A DNA stretch of 42,121 bases from an uncultured Methylococcaceae bacterium (GCA_903859815.1 CAIOOA010000219.1:1-42121), one strand, 5' to 3'; counted from the stretch's first letter, positions 6,894 through 14,622 are shown. Numbers and translations: made by a program. The notes: a model not told the origin generated them from the letters alone.

Positions 6894-8456
6894 ATGCGCA
6901 ATGTGATTTGGTTGTTACTTTGCATAGGTATTGCCTTGAAGTTTTGCCAATCCCAGGAGAACAGCAACACTGGCTTGCAATTGGATAAAGTTGTGGAGAC
7001 CGGCAATAACCTACCTGAATCATCGCCTATATACACTGAGGAATTGATACACTGTAAGGCCATTCTGCAGCAAGGCAACACTGAAGTCGAAGCTATTGTT
7101 AAAGTTTTAGTTGCCACAGAAGAAAAAGCGCTAAACGCGAAAAACATGCGGGTAAACCAGCCCAAAAGCACATATCATAAAATGCTTCTTAATATTGTCA
7201 CCATATTAAGCCAAGGAGTTGGTGTATTGGGTTCAAAAGCAGAGCTTGATGCGGCTATCCAAGCCTTGCGACAAGCCAATATTGGTCTTGCTACAAATAT
7301 TTTTTTGAAAGCAACACAGCGCAGCCATGCCAGCAACAAAGAAATTGCAACAGCCTATCGGCATTTAGGGGCCTTAACCGCCTTGGCCTATTTAGAAAAA
7401 GATCAAGAAGCGATGGCTTACTATCGTCGTGCTACTGAATTAGAGCCTGATGATGCCGAAGGTTGGAATCAATTAGGCTTTTTGTTGCAGCGGAATGGGA
7501 AATTTGATGAATCTTTTGCCACGCATGAAAAGGTATTGGCTTTAAAGCAAGATCTGACGGATCAACAACAAATATCATTGGCTTACGATGGTATAGCAGT
7601 TGATTATGCAAGCCATGGTGAACTCGATAAAGCTATTGAATTCCATCAAAAAGGCATAAAGATTAATGAGGTTTTAGGCAACCAAGAAAGACTAGCCGAT
7701 GCCTACAATCATTTAGGTGATATTTATTACGTTCGTGGCGATTTCGACAAAGCCGCCGACTTTTATCAAAAGACATTGCAACTTGATGAGGCTCTGTGCG
7801 ATAGGGTTGAAATAGCGGATGATTATGCAAATTTGGGTTTGGTCTATAATGCTCGTGGTGATTTTGCTAAAGCTGTTGATTTTTACAGGCGGGCAATTCA
7901 GCTCAATGAAATGTTAGACAGACAAGACAATAACACTGCCAATGGCTATCGTAATTTTGCAAAAACCTATCAGGACAAAGGTTACACTGACAAGGCTATT
8001 GAGCTTCACCATAAGTCTTTGCTGCTTTATGATAAACTGGGCAATAAAGAAGGTATGGCGATTAACTATGGAGACTTGGCGGGTCTGTATTATCAAAATC
8101 TTGGCACATTTGATAAAGCCATGGAGATGCAGAAAAAATCATTGCAGTTGCATGAGGACTTAGGCAACAAAAAAGGTATTCTACAGGACTATTCTGCTAT
8201 AGGATACCTACATTTTTATCTCCGTGAGACGGATGAAGCGATTACCGTTCTACAACAGGCGCTATCAATTGCCCAAGCCCTGGACAGCCCAACAGATGTA
8301 GCGAACATCTATTCCAATTTGGGTGATTCTTATACTGCGCAAGGCAATAAAGTCGAAGCTAGAAATTATTATCAGAATGCACTTGTTTTGTTTAATAAGC
8401 TTGGTAACCGTGAAGCTGAAGAATCAGTAAAAAGGGCTATTAATAAACTTAATTAA
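6894..8456 (+). CDS. Exported tetratricopeptide-repeat protein
   Basis: 520 aa from ATG 6894. The in-frame ATG at 6885 lies only 2 bp after AGGG, whereas 6894 is 11 bp from it, so 6894 is preferred. An N-terminal hydrophobic segment (VIWLLLCIGIALKF) is a signal peptide or anchor. From about residue 150 to the end there are roughly nine 34-42-residue TPR units of kinesin-light-chain type with AYxxLGxxYxxxGDFxKAxxFYxKxLxL patterns, for example in 270-290 and 310-330. TPR superhelices bind peptides or proteins, here probably in the periplasm or at the inner membrane. It is alone in its cassette. The large size for a cassette gene is notable. Partner unknown. Confidence 0.8.
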   Translation: MRNVIWLLLCIGIALKFCQSQENSNTGLQLDKVVETGNNLPESSPIYTEELIHCKAILQQGNTEVEAIVKVLVATEEKALNAKNMRVNQPKSTYHKMLLNIVTILSQGVGVLGSKAELDAAIQALRQANIGLATNIFLKATQRSHASNKEIATAYRHLGALTALAYLEKDQEAMAYYRRATELEPDDAEGWNQLGFLLQRNGKFDESFATHEKVLALKQDLTDQQQISLAYDGIAVDYASHGELDKAIEFHQKGIKINEVLGNQERLADAYNHLGDIYYVRGDFDKAADFYQKTLQLDEALCDRVEIADDYANLGLVYNARGDFAKAVDFYRRAIQLNEMLDRQDNNTANGYRNFAKTYQDKGYTDKAIELHHKSLLLYDKLGNKEGMAINYGDLAGLYYQNLGTFDKAMEMQKKSLQLHEDLGNKKGILQDYSAIGYLHFYLRETDEAITVLQQALSIAQALDSPTDVANIYSNLGDSYTAQGNKVEARNYYQNALVLFNKLGNREAEESVKRAINKLN

Positions 8457-8464
8457 GGGCCGTA

Positions 8465-8553
8465 AATGCGCAAAAGCGGTACTCCGCGTATTGCGCCGAA
8501 TGAATAAAAAGAGCAAAATCCATGAATACCCGGTATTGTCTCACTGCCCACCC
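8465..8553 (+). repeat. Conserved cassette-end module with hairpin (copy 4)
   Basis: The hairpin spans about 8467-8497 (TGCGCAAAAGCGG and CCGCGTATTGCGCC), followed by GAATGAATAAAAAGAGC, AAAATCCATGAATACCCGG and CTGCCCACCC. Confidence 0.65.
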
Positions 8554-8644
8554 ACCTAACCCGCCGTTCCAGCCGACCCGCGCCGACGTTTGGCGTGTTC
8601 ATTATGGCTTCTCCCGCGCGGGCGGCTGAACGGGGTCGTTAGGC
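8554..8644 (+). repeat. attC recombination site 5
   Basis: ACCTAAC (8554-8560) and GTTAGGC (8638-8644) flank the same inner arms as sites 1 and 4 (CCGTTCCAGCCGACCCGC; GCGGGCGGCTGAACGG). 91 bp. Confidence 0.8.
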
Positions 8645-8686
8645 ATCAATTCGCATCTTAATTGTTGTCCTTTTTCCCAAATTTCC

Positions 8687-8806
8687 TTAATTTTTTACTA
8701 GATGGATTGGCGTTGCACTATTCGCACTAGCGCCCAAATCGTTGGGAGATAAATCCGGTTCTTTTCGTATTACCATTTGTGTATCTTCAAAAGTGATTAC
8801 AAACAT
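8687..8806 (-). CDS. Possible 39-aa peptide gene, minus strand
   Basis: On the minus strand an AGGA ribosome site lies six bases before ATG. The 39-residue product begins MFVITFEDTQMVIRKEPDL and ends SATPIHLVKN. It has balanced composition and fills the otherwise empty first part of this cassette. No family is recognised. Short length and lack of homology evidence keep confidence low. Confidence 0.35.
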   Translation of the reverse strand: MFVITFEDTQMVIRKEPDLSPNDLGASANSATPIHLVKN

Positions 8807-8843
8807 GTTTTATCCTATTTTTTTGTTGTAAAGCCAGGTAGGC

Positions 8844-8942
8844 CGGGCAACGTCTTTTTGTTGCCCGACGAAAAGGGCGGTAAGCAAAGAAGGAAAAGAA
8901 AAGTGTCAGTAGAATTGTCGGGCAACGGCGAAACTGTTGCCC
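8844..8942. repeat. Two hairpins with identical arms GGGCAAC/GTTGCCC
   Basis: CGGGCAAC (8844-8851) pairs with GTTGCCCG (8860-8867) around GTCTTTTT, and GGGCAAC (8920-8926) pairs with GTTGCCC (8936-8942) around GGCGAAACT. All four arms are interchangeable, so alternative pairings are possible. The rest of 8807-9101 holds no convincing gene; a run of seven G followed by TCTTTTTTT lies near 9015-9030. Confidence 0.5.
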
Positions 8943-9101
8943 AGCTTTAGTTCTTCCTAGGGTTTGAAAAATGAAGGAGGTGATGGAAAATTGACGATTC
9001 TGGACTGTGAGAAGGGGGGGTCTTTTTTTATGGCTAGTGAAGAGACCTTGCCGTCATGACTATGCAACTAGCCACATCTTAACAACAAGTTGGAGTAAAC
9101 A

Positions 9102-9503
9102 ATGGCTACTATAGCAAATGCAAAGCTTGCAATTTCCGTCAACCTGCCCACAGGTACGGCGAAGGTTTTGGTAACATGCGATGTACGGTTCAGTCAGCTA
9201 GAAATATTTTTGATGAAAAATGGGCTTCGGTTTAGGCTGAACTGCCAAGTTTGGGGGGAGGATAACGGGCAAGGTGCTTGGGTAGATCCCGACGATCATC
9301 TGTTCAACTACGCATCTGTGTTCTTCCCGGATGCGACTCCAACTTCGGTCGAAAAGGCAACATTCGAGACGACAGTCTCGCTGAGGGTACTTCAAGAAGA
9401 CAGCGGAACCGATGAGATCTACGGCCAGCTAATCCTCAGGAACCTCGAGAATGGTTCGAGCGTTAGGAGGAAGACAAACACCGTAGTGCATCAATTCGGT
9501 TAA
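9102..9503 (+). CDS. Unknown 133-aa cassette protein
   Basis: The ATG at 9102 is preceded by TTGGAGTAAACA, a good ribosome site. The product is acidic, beta-rich and without signal peptide or membrane segment. It starts MATIANAKLAISVNLPTG and contains VWGEDNGQGAWVDPDD (about 50-65) and a strand-like TTVSLRVLQEDSGTDE stretch (about 90-105). Strand alternation and the DNGQG/DPDD turns suggest a small beta-sandwich, but I do not recognise the family. It precedes a cassette-end module and a cut attC site, so it is cassette cargo. Confidence 0.75.
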   Translation: MATIANAKLAISVNLPTGTAKVLVTCDVRFSQLEIFLMKNGLRFRLNCQVWGEDNGQGAWVDPDDHLFNYASVFFPDATPTSVEKATFETTVSLRVLQEDSGTDEIYGQLILRNLENGSSVRRKTNTVVHQFG

Positions 9504-9534
9504 GCCGGTCGTGCTTTAGCAGTCGGGTGGGCAA

Positions 9535-9618
9535 GGCCGCGGAACCTAAGGACGGGTTCCGCCGAATGATGAAAAGGGCAAAAGCCATGTATCCCCATTA
9601 TTGTCTCCTTGTCCACCG
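9535..9618 (+). repeat. Conserved cassette-end module with hairpin (copy 5)
   Basis: GCGGAACC pairs with GGTTCCGC around TAAGGAC. Then come GCCGAATGATGAAAAGGGC, AAAAGCCATGTATCCCC and CCTTGTCCACC. The arms match copy 2 (the GGAACC type) more than copy 1 (the CAATA type). Confidence 0.65.
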
Positions 9619-9672
9619 GCCTAACCCGCCTTTCCAGCCGACTCGCGAAGACGTTTGGCGTGTTCATTTGAC
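9619..9672 (+). repeat. attC site 6, left half only
   Basis: GCCTAAC (9619-9625) and the left arm TTTCCAGCCGACTCGCG, followed by GACGTTTGGCGTGTTCATT, match site 1. Homology stops at about 9670 where a palindromic element begins. No GTTAGGC outer core or GGCGGCTGAACGG right arm is found on the far side, so the site is broken and should no longer recombine. Confidence 0.75.
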
Positions 9673-9674
9673 AT

Positions 9675-9913
9675 CGTTCCCACGGTCTCCGCTCATCGTT
9701 ATACACAAATCCTGCCGAGCCGTAGTGCCGTCATTCCAGCAGGGATGCAGGAATCCAGTGCCAGGGATGATAACTTGCCTTTATGTAAGTGGTTGATTTA
9801 GCCTATTTGCAAACTCGCCGATTCACATCCATGTGACTGGATTCCGGCAGTCCATGCCGGAATGACGGTTTTTCAGCATTTGTGTATAACGATGAGCGGT
9901 CTCCGTGGGAACG
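9675..9913. mobile_element. Palindrome-ended non-coding element, copy A
   Basis: Terminal inverted repeats start CGTTCCCACGGTCTCC (9675) and end GTCTCCGTGGGAACG (9913). Both contain the shared block ATCGTTATACACAAAT or its complement next to the interior. The interior carries inward palindromes of the type CCGTCATTCC...GGAATCCAG and CTGGATTCCGGC...CCGGAATGACGG. No transposase is encoded, so it is MITE-like or a large BIME-type repeat. A further GTGGGAACGATCAAA end at about 9978-9992 suggests a nested or extended copy. The remainder to 10045 is repeat-like (palindrome GCGCAATACG/CCTATTGC near 10003-10028). Confidence 0.7.
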
Positions 9914-10045
9914 CCTTCGTTGGCGCTCTGCGCCATGCACCGCCGGATCGGTGCTGTCTGCATTCCCGCGCGGAACGTGGGAACGATCAAACCTCGCCAT
10001 GCGGCGCAATACGGCTTACGCCTATTGCACCCAACGCGGGCTTTG

Positions 10046-10888
10046 TCACCCCGCCCAATTCCGATTTAAACCCATATCCCGGCTTTGCAGCTTGGATTGC
10101 CAGCGGCCTTCCATCGCCAGTATGTCATTCGTTGTTGCTGACGAGCCTGCCACTTCTAAAATCGACACTTGGTAATCGCTGGGTTCCCTGCTCTGCAACC
10201 CCACATTGCCACCATGACCCGTGTCGATGTAATTCTGCCAACGGCCCCAAAAGCCGCCTTCGCCATAGGCCGAACCCACATATAATTCTTTGGTCTTCGG
10301 GCAGGTTAGCAAATAAACGCCTCGAGAAGATTTCAATGCAGCAACCCAACTTGCGGCCATATTGTTAAGTTTTGATAATGGTTGGATGAAATTCAAGAAA
10401 CCGGGAAAATCGGGTTCTTTAAACTCGCTACGCAACTCTAAAACGGGCTTGTCATTACGGTCGGCATATTGGACCCAAGCCAGCATCCCGGTTCCCCAGT
10501 CAATAATGAGCTTGCCGATGAAGTCGCTTAGAGTTTCTTGCAAACTAAGGTCGTAGCAATCAACTTCTCCCGCCAAGTCGATGCCATCACGATTAATCAG
10601 GGGCGTGTCTTGTTCCAATAGGCCGCGATAACTGACCGCATAAAGCCCCACAAACATCGTCTCATTATTGGTATTGGCTACAAAAACCGCCCAATAGGCT
10701 GTTGTCATTTTTTTTCGATTCTGCACAGTCTGCCTTGATTGATCTTCTTCAAACATAGGACGATTGTCACGCCACAACTCATAGAGCGAATGGCCTTTTT
10801 TGGTGCGATTGTCTTTATGCCGGATGAGGCGGACATCCGCTGGTAAAATGCCCGCTTCACGCAGGATGGAATTGAACATGATTGGCAT
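10046..10888 (-). CDS. GIY-YIG nuclease-superfamily protein
   Basis: 280 aa using the ATG at 10888. An upstream extension has no support and AGGA precedes this ATG. The C-terminal 91 residues (190-280) are a GIY-YIG fold: GVYLL (GIY), YVGSAYG (YIG), GRW (catalytic Arg region) and AMEGRWQSKL with the metal-binding Glu, then LNRNW. The N-terminal part (1-185) has MPIMFNSILREAGILPADVRLIRH and a WAVFVANTNNETMFVGLY strand pattern, possibly a recognition domain. Proteins of this layout are usually annotated as hypothetical GIY-YIG nucleases of accessory regions. It is on the strand opposite to the cassette genes, between the broken attC 6 and the antitoxin gene. Confidence 0.78.
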   Translation of the reverse strand: MPIMFNSILREAGILPADVRLIRHKDNRTKKGHSLYELWRDNRPMFEEDQSRQTVQNRKKMTTAYWAVFVANTNNETMFVGLYAVSYRGLLEQDTPLINRDGIDLAGEVDCYDLSLQETLSDFIGKLIIDWGTGMLAWVQYADRNDKPVLELRSEFKEPDFPGFLNFIQPLSKLNNMAASWVAALKSSRGVYLLTCPKTKELYVGSAYGEGGFWGRWQNYIDTGHGGNVGLQSREPSDYQVSILEVAGSSATTNDILAMEGRWQSKLQSRDMGLNRNWAG

Positions 10889-11015
10889 AGTGGCTGAATT
10901 CCTTTGGATTGCGATATTAACGTGGATTATGCCAATAAACCGGCATCTCCACATCTCCTTATGGCAAGAATCCAGTATTAGCAACCCAGCTTTCATGGCA
11001 GAATAGAGCCGGGGT

Positions 11016-11040
11016 GGGCAAACGGCTTAATCGTTTGCCC
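11016..11040. repeat. Perfect 9-bp hairpin GGGCAAACG/CGTTTGCCC
   Basis: GGGCAAACG (11016-11024) pairs perfectly with CGTTTGCCC (11032-11040) around GCTTAAT, in the space upstream of the GIY-YIG and antitoxin genes. The arms resemble the GGGCAAC hairpins at 8844-8942. There is no T-run, so it is more likely a dispersed repeat than a terminator. Confidence 0.5.
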
Positions 11041-11157
11041 GCAGAATCTGCCAAATTAGTTGGCAAACGCGGCGTGATCGGCGTAAGCCTTATTGTGCCA
11101 ATCAGATTTAAAATATAGAATTCAAATCAAGACAACTAATACAAAATAGGAGCTGCT

Positions 11158-11358
11158 ATGAGCGAAGTTGAAGCCATTGAAGCCCGCATTCGTGATCTGC
11201 CACCCCAAGAATTTGCCTCGTTGCGTGAGTGGTTCCACGAATTTGAAAACGAGTGCTGGGATCAACAAATTGCCTCAGATTTTAAATCTGGCAAGTTCAA
11301 TCAATTGATCAAAAAAGCACGAACCGAATTTGCTCAAGGTAAAGCTCGCGAACTTTGA
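11158..11358 (+). CDS. Type II antitoxin-like protein (orphaned)
   Basis: 66 aa, highly charged and helical, starting MSEVEAIEARIRDLPPQEFASLREWFHEFE. The motif LP.EF..LREWF and the ending ARTEFAQGKAREL match small antitoxins (addiction-module type) that precede ParE/RelE toxins. AGGAGCTGCT precedes the ATG. The following frame begins over the stop codon, as in coupled toxin genes, but that toxin is a remnant (next entry). It therefore survives as an antitoxin without its partner in this window. Confidence 0.75.
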   Translation: MSEVEAIEARIRDLPPQEFASLREWFHEFENECWDQQIASDFKSGKFNQLIKKARTEFAQGKAREL

Positions 11359-11423
11359 AACACTACAGTATTCAATGGATTTGGATCGGTAGCCACGCCT
11401 ATTATGACAAATTTATAGCCTAG
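11355..11423 (+). pseudogene. Internally deleted ParE/RelE-type toxin
   Basis: The frame TTG AAA CAC TAC AGT overlaps the antitoxin stop and gives LKHYS, a typical toxin start. It then passes directly into QWIWIGSHAYYDKFIA and TAG. The segment W.WIGSHA.YD..I is the usual C-terminal end of this toxin family. Full toxins are about 80-90 residues, so about 60 central residues have been deleted in frame and only 22 codons remain. No active toxin can be made. Confidence 0.72.
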
Positions 11424-11481
11424 TGAAGAATAAGCAAACAGCAAAAGCCATGCAATCAAGGCTTTCCCCCCTTGATCGACC

Positions 11482-11565
11482 GCCCAATCCGCCATTCAAG
11501 CGGACACAGATTGTGTCTTGGGTGCTTCGTCTAGTCATCCGCGCCGCTTAACGGGTCCGTTAGGC
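11482..11565 (+). repeat. Degenerate terminal attC site 7
   Basis: The right side is intact: CCGCGCCGCTTAACGGG then GTTAGGC (11559-11565). The left side keeps GCCATTCAAGCGGACAC, but the outer core reads GCCCAAT in place of GCCTAAC. It is preceded by AACAGCAAAAGCCATGCAAT, a relic of the cassette-end module. It is the last site before the core gene trhP, so it marks the array end visible here. Confidence 0.6.
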
Positions 11566-11625
11566 TGCTATTAGCCGGATGGGGTTGCCGGCTACAATAC
11601 CTCCCTTTATCCAAACTAAACCGCC

Positions 11626-12966
11626 ATGTCTGTTGTAGAACTGCTCTCCCCCGCCGGTACTCTCAATAATATGCGCTACGCCTTTGCCTATGGGGCGGAT
11701 GCCGTGTATGCCGGCCAACCCCGTTACAGCTTGCGGGTGCGCAACAATGATTTTTTGGAAATGAATCTAAGCCTAGGGATAGCCGAAGCCCATGGATTGG
11801 GCAAAAAGTTTTATCTCGCCGTCAATGTCCTCCCTCATAACAGCAAAATCAAGACTTTTATCAAAGACATCGGTGCGATTGTCGCGATGGGCCCGGATGC
11901 GCTCATCATGGCCGACCCCGGACTGATTATGCTGGCACGGGAAAACTGGCCGCACATGCCGATCCATCTGTCCGTGCAAGCCAATACCATGAATTATGCC
12001 TCCGTGAAATTTTGGCAATCGGTGGGCATCAGCCGGATTATTTTGTCTAGGGAATTATCCTTGGACGAAATCGCCGAAATTCGCCAACAATGCCCGGACA
12101 TGGAGTTGGAAACCTTTGTCCACGGTGCGTTATGCATCGCCTATTCAGGCCGCTGTTTATTGTCCGGTTATTTCAACCATCGCGACCCTAACCAAGGCAC
12201 TTGCACCAATTCTTGCCGCTGGAAATATGCGACAACCCCGGCACAAGAAAATGCGGAAGGGGATTTTATCGCCGAGACCCTGGATATATCCCTGTCAGAA
12301 TTGAACAAGGCAGATTGCGGCGGGGCCAACCGCCACCCAAAAGCCGACCAAGTTTATTTATTGGAAGAGGAAAACCGCCCCGGTGAATTCATGCCAGTGA
12401 TGGAGGACGAACACGGCACTTATATCATGAACTCAAAAGATTTGCGGGCGGTAGAACATGTGCGTCGCTTGATAGAAATCGGCGTGAATAGTTTAAAAAT
12501 CGAAGGTCGCACCAAATCGCATTATTATGTCGCCCGCACCGCCCAAGTATATCGGCAGGCCATCGACGATGCCTTGGCTGGACGGGATTTCAACCCGACA
12601 CTACTCGGCGTGTTGGAAAACCTCGCGCAACGCGGATATACCGACGGCTTTTATCAGCGCCACCATACCCATGAACAACAAAACTATTTGCGCGGGTATT
12701 CACAAAGCCACAAACAGCAATTTGTAGGCGAAATTACTGGGTATGATACTGAAACTGGCCTAGCGGACATTCTCGCCAAAAACAAGTTTGCCGTGGGAGA
12801 CCGCTTGGAATTGATACTGCCCAAAGGCAATCAAGATATTGTATTGGAAAGCATGATGGACAAGCATGGCAGCCCCCTGACCGAAGCACCGGGCGGCGGA
12901 TGGGAAGTCAAAATACCTTTGCCATTGGTCGAGGGGAAGGGCTTGTTGGCGAAATATCTGGCATGA
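11626..12966 (+). CDS. trhP: tRNA hydroxylation protein P, peptidase U32 family
   Basis: 446 aa. It starts ELLSPAGTLNNMRYAFAYGADAVYAG, the U32/YegQ N terminus. The U32 signature ETFVHGALCIAYSGRCLLS lies at about 160-178, and two further Cys follow in GTCTNSCRWKY (about 192-202), giving the four Cys expected for an Fe-S cluster. TrhP acts with prephenate in forming 5-hydroxyuridine at wobble position 34 of several tRNAs. Length and full C-terminal domain (ending KGLLAKYLA) agree with YegQ. This is the first core gene after the cassette array. A separate transcript is likely, since only 60 bp separate it from attC 7 and nothing else is co-directed nearby. Confidence 0.92.
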   Translation: MSVVELLSPAGTLNNMRYAFAYGADAVYAGQPRYSLRVRNNDFLEMNLSLGIAEAHGLGKKFYLAVNVLPHNSKIKTFIKDIGAIVAMGPDALIMADPGLIMLARENWPHMPIHLSVQANTMNYASVKFWQSVGISRIILSRELSLDEIAEIRQQCPDMELETFVHGALCIAYSGRCLLSGYFNHRDPNQGTCTNSCRWKYATTPAQENAEGDFIAETLDISLSELNKADCGGANRHPKADQVYLLEEENRPGEFMPVMEDEHGTYIMNSKDLRAVEHVRRLIEIGVNSLKIEGRTKSHYYVARTAQVYRQAIDDALAGRDFNPTLLGVLENLAQRGYTDGFYQRHHTHEQQNYLRGYSQSHKQQFVGEITGYDTETGLADILAKNKFAVGDRLELILPKGNQDIVLESMMDKHGSPLTEAPGGGWEVKIPLPLVEGKGLLAKYLA

Positions 12967-13050
12967 TGCCTGACGGGAACCTCGAAAAACCCCGCACTTC
13001 GACCAGCTCAGTGCGAACGGTAATTTTGTAATCAATAGGCTACGGTGGAA

Positions 13051-13290
13051 GCCGTCATTCCGGCATGGACTGCCGGAATCCAGTGCCTTGCCTGTCCTGA
13101 GCGAAGTCGAAGGGGATGGTAATTTGTCGGTGCATAAGTGTCTGATTTAACATGACTGGCAACTCCTAGTTTCACGTCCCTGTGACTGGATGCATTCGGA
13201 ACATCCCTGTCCCGAACCCTATGGGCGTCTTGCCTAAGCAAATCGGCTGTCCTGCCGATTTTTCCTGCTTCCCGGCAGGAATGACGGGTT
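13051..13290. repeat. Palindromic dispersed element, copy C (no outer terminal repeats)
   Basis: The stretch begins CCGTCATTCCGGCATGG then CCGGAATCCAGTG and ends GGCAGGAATGACGG, matching the interior of copies A and B, with a GTGACTGGAT-type block in between. A second repeat type, CTGAGCGAAGTCGAAGG, is inserted near 13097-13113; its kin TTCGACCAGCTCAGTGCGAAC is at about 12998-13018. It fills the 420 bp between trhP and the HAD gene; no coding gene is supported there. Confidence 0.6.
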
Positions 13291-13387
13291 ATACATCAAC
13301 GCTTTGCCTCATAATGAGAATTGCTGCTTGCTGCCAGCGAACCTATTCATGTGGACAATCGTGTGTTTACATGCCACACCGCACTTG

Positions 13388-14218
13388 CTATCCCTTAATC
13401 GCCTCCGTCACAGCGCGAATGTCTGCCATGACCCAATCCGGTTGGTAGTCTGAGGTCTTCAAATCCTCTTCGCTAGACACACCGGTCAATACCATCAAAC
13501 TGCGCATATTGGCACGTACCGCACCGAGGATGTCCGTTTCCAGCCGGTCTCCTATGGCCATCGTCTCTGAGGGGTCCACGCCCAGTATGGAGATGGCTTG
13601 TTGATACATTAACGGTTCCGGCTTGCCAATGATGATAGGGGCAACCCCGGTGGCTGCTTGCAGAGCTGCAATAATGGCTCCATTGCCATGGGTGAAACCA
13701 AGTTCCGTGGGCAGCGAGGTATCGGGATTGGTCCCAATGAAGATTGCCCCATTGTTAATGTTCAATGCCGCCGTTGCCAGTTTGTGCCAAGTCAATTCCT
13801 TGTCCATGCCGCAAACGACATAGTCGGCCCCGACTTTTGGCCCGGTCTCGCCTGGCTTGTCCACTTGGTAAATCCCCGTCAAGGTAAAGCCCTGCTTGAG
13901 CAATGGCTCCGTCGCGCCTTTCTCCCCGATGACGAAAACTCGGGTGGAGGAAGGGTCAGCCCGTTGGGCAAGGTATAGGGCTGTCGCCATCGCAGATGTC
14001 AAGATTTCACCGCTATCCACCGTGACGCCCATGCGGGCCAGTTTGTTGACATATTGCTCGGCTGTCTGGCTGGCATTGTTGGTGGCTAGGATAAATCGAA
14101 TTTGACGCTCGCGCAGGACTTGGAAAAATTCCACCAAACCCGGAATGGGCTGGTCGCCGTGCCATAAAACGCCGTCCATGTCGATGATGAGGGTGCTGAT
14201 GTTGGTAAAAGGTCCCAT
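13388..14218 (-). CDS. HAD-IIA family sugar/nucleotide phosphatase (NagD-like)
   Basis: 276 aa. Motif I IIDMDGVLW gives nucleophile D13 and acid D15. LATNNASQT (motif II Thr/Asn) follows at about 43-51, then the large IIA cap with GADYVVCGMDKELTWHKL, and motifs III/IV GKPEPLMYQQA and AIGDRLETDILGA. The order is that of NagD, pyridoxal phosphatase and phosphoglycolate phosphatase relatives. The natural substrate cannot be told from sequence. It is a lone gene, convergent with trhP across the repeat region. Confidence 0.88.
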   Translation of the reverse strand: MGPFTNISTLIIDMDGVLWHGDQPIPGLVEFFQVLRERQIRFILATNNASQTAEQYVNKLARMGVTVDSGEILTSAMATALYLAQRADPSSTRVFVIGEKGATEPLLKQGFTLTGIYQVDKPGETGPKVGADYVVCGMDKELTWHKLATAALNINNGAIFIGTNPDTSLPTELGFTHGNGAIIAALQAATGVAPIIIGKPEPLMYQQAISILGVDPSETMAIGDRLETDILGAVRANMRSLMVLTGVSSEEDLKTSDYQPDWVMADIRAVTEAIKG

Positions 14219-14279
14219 GGATGATCACTCGCGCCGCTTAATAAATCGTTTTTTTTGGAAGTAGGTTTCGTTCAAGCCC

Positions 14280-14311
14280 ACAAAGAAATGCCGACTTGTC
14301 AGGGTCGGCAT
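14280..14311 (-). terminator. Rho-independent terminator of the cupin gene
   Basis: Read on the minus strand, ATGCCGAC (14311-14304) pairs with GTCGGCAT (14295-14288) and is followed by TTCTTTG. It lies about 35 bp after the cupin stop and before the HAD gene. Confidence 0.6.
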
Positions 14312-14346
14312 GTTCGTGTGACTTCTATGCGTTCGACTGGAGCGCC

Positions 14347-14622
14347 TTAGTCGTAATGATAGTGCTTGCGCAAAGGCTTGACCACTTCCCATTGGGTGGA
14401 CAACCCATCGGGGAAAACAACCAAATCACCGGGGACAATAGTGACTGGCTCTTCGCCTTCTGCCGTTACAATAAATTCGCCTTCCAGCACATAGGCCGTT
14501 TCCGTCCCGTCGAAATCGATGGGGAATTTGGAGATTTCCTTTTCCCAAGTCGGCCATTTGGAGACACCCAGTTCTTTCAATTTTTCTTCACTGGGGTTGT
14601 GTTCGATGATGATGCTGCTCAT
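14347..14622 (-). CDS. Small cupin (cupin_3/DUF861-type) protein
   Basis: 91 aa using the second ATG (14622), which has AGGA nine bases upstream; the ATG at 14640 has none. It is a single cupin barrel: WEKEISKFPIDFDGTETAYVLEGEFIVTAEG then VTIVPGDLVVFPDGLSTQWEVVKPLRKHYHYD. The usual metal-binding His of the first motif are replaced (Thr/Tyr/Glu), as in the DUF861 group related to ureidoglycine aminohydrolase. The role is unknown, possibly small-molecule binding. It has its own terminator and a gap of 130 bp from the lipoprotein gene upstream. Confidence 0.82.
   Translation of the reverse strand: MSSIIIEHNPSEEKLKELGVSKWPTWEKEISKFPIDFDGTETAYVLEGEFIVTAEGEEPVTIVPGDLVVFPDGLSTQWEVVKPLRKHYHYD

Noticed and set aside
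9862-10368. 168-codon frame (and 9882-10175) on the + strand
   Set aside because: They run through the palindromic element and then antisense to the GIY-YIG gene; composition is repeat-like with no domain.
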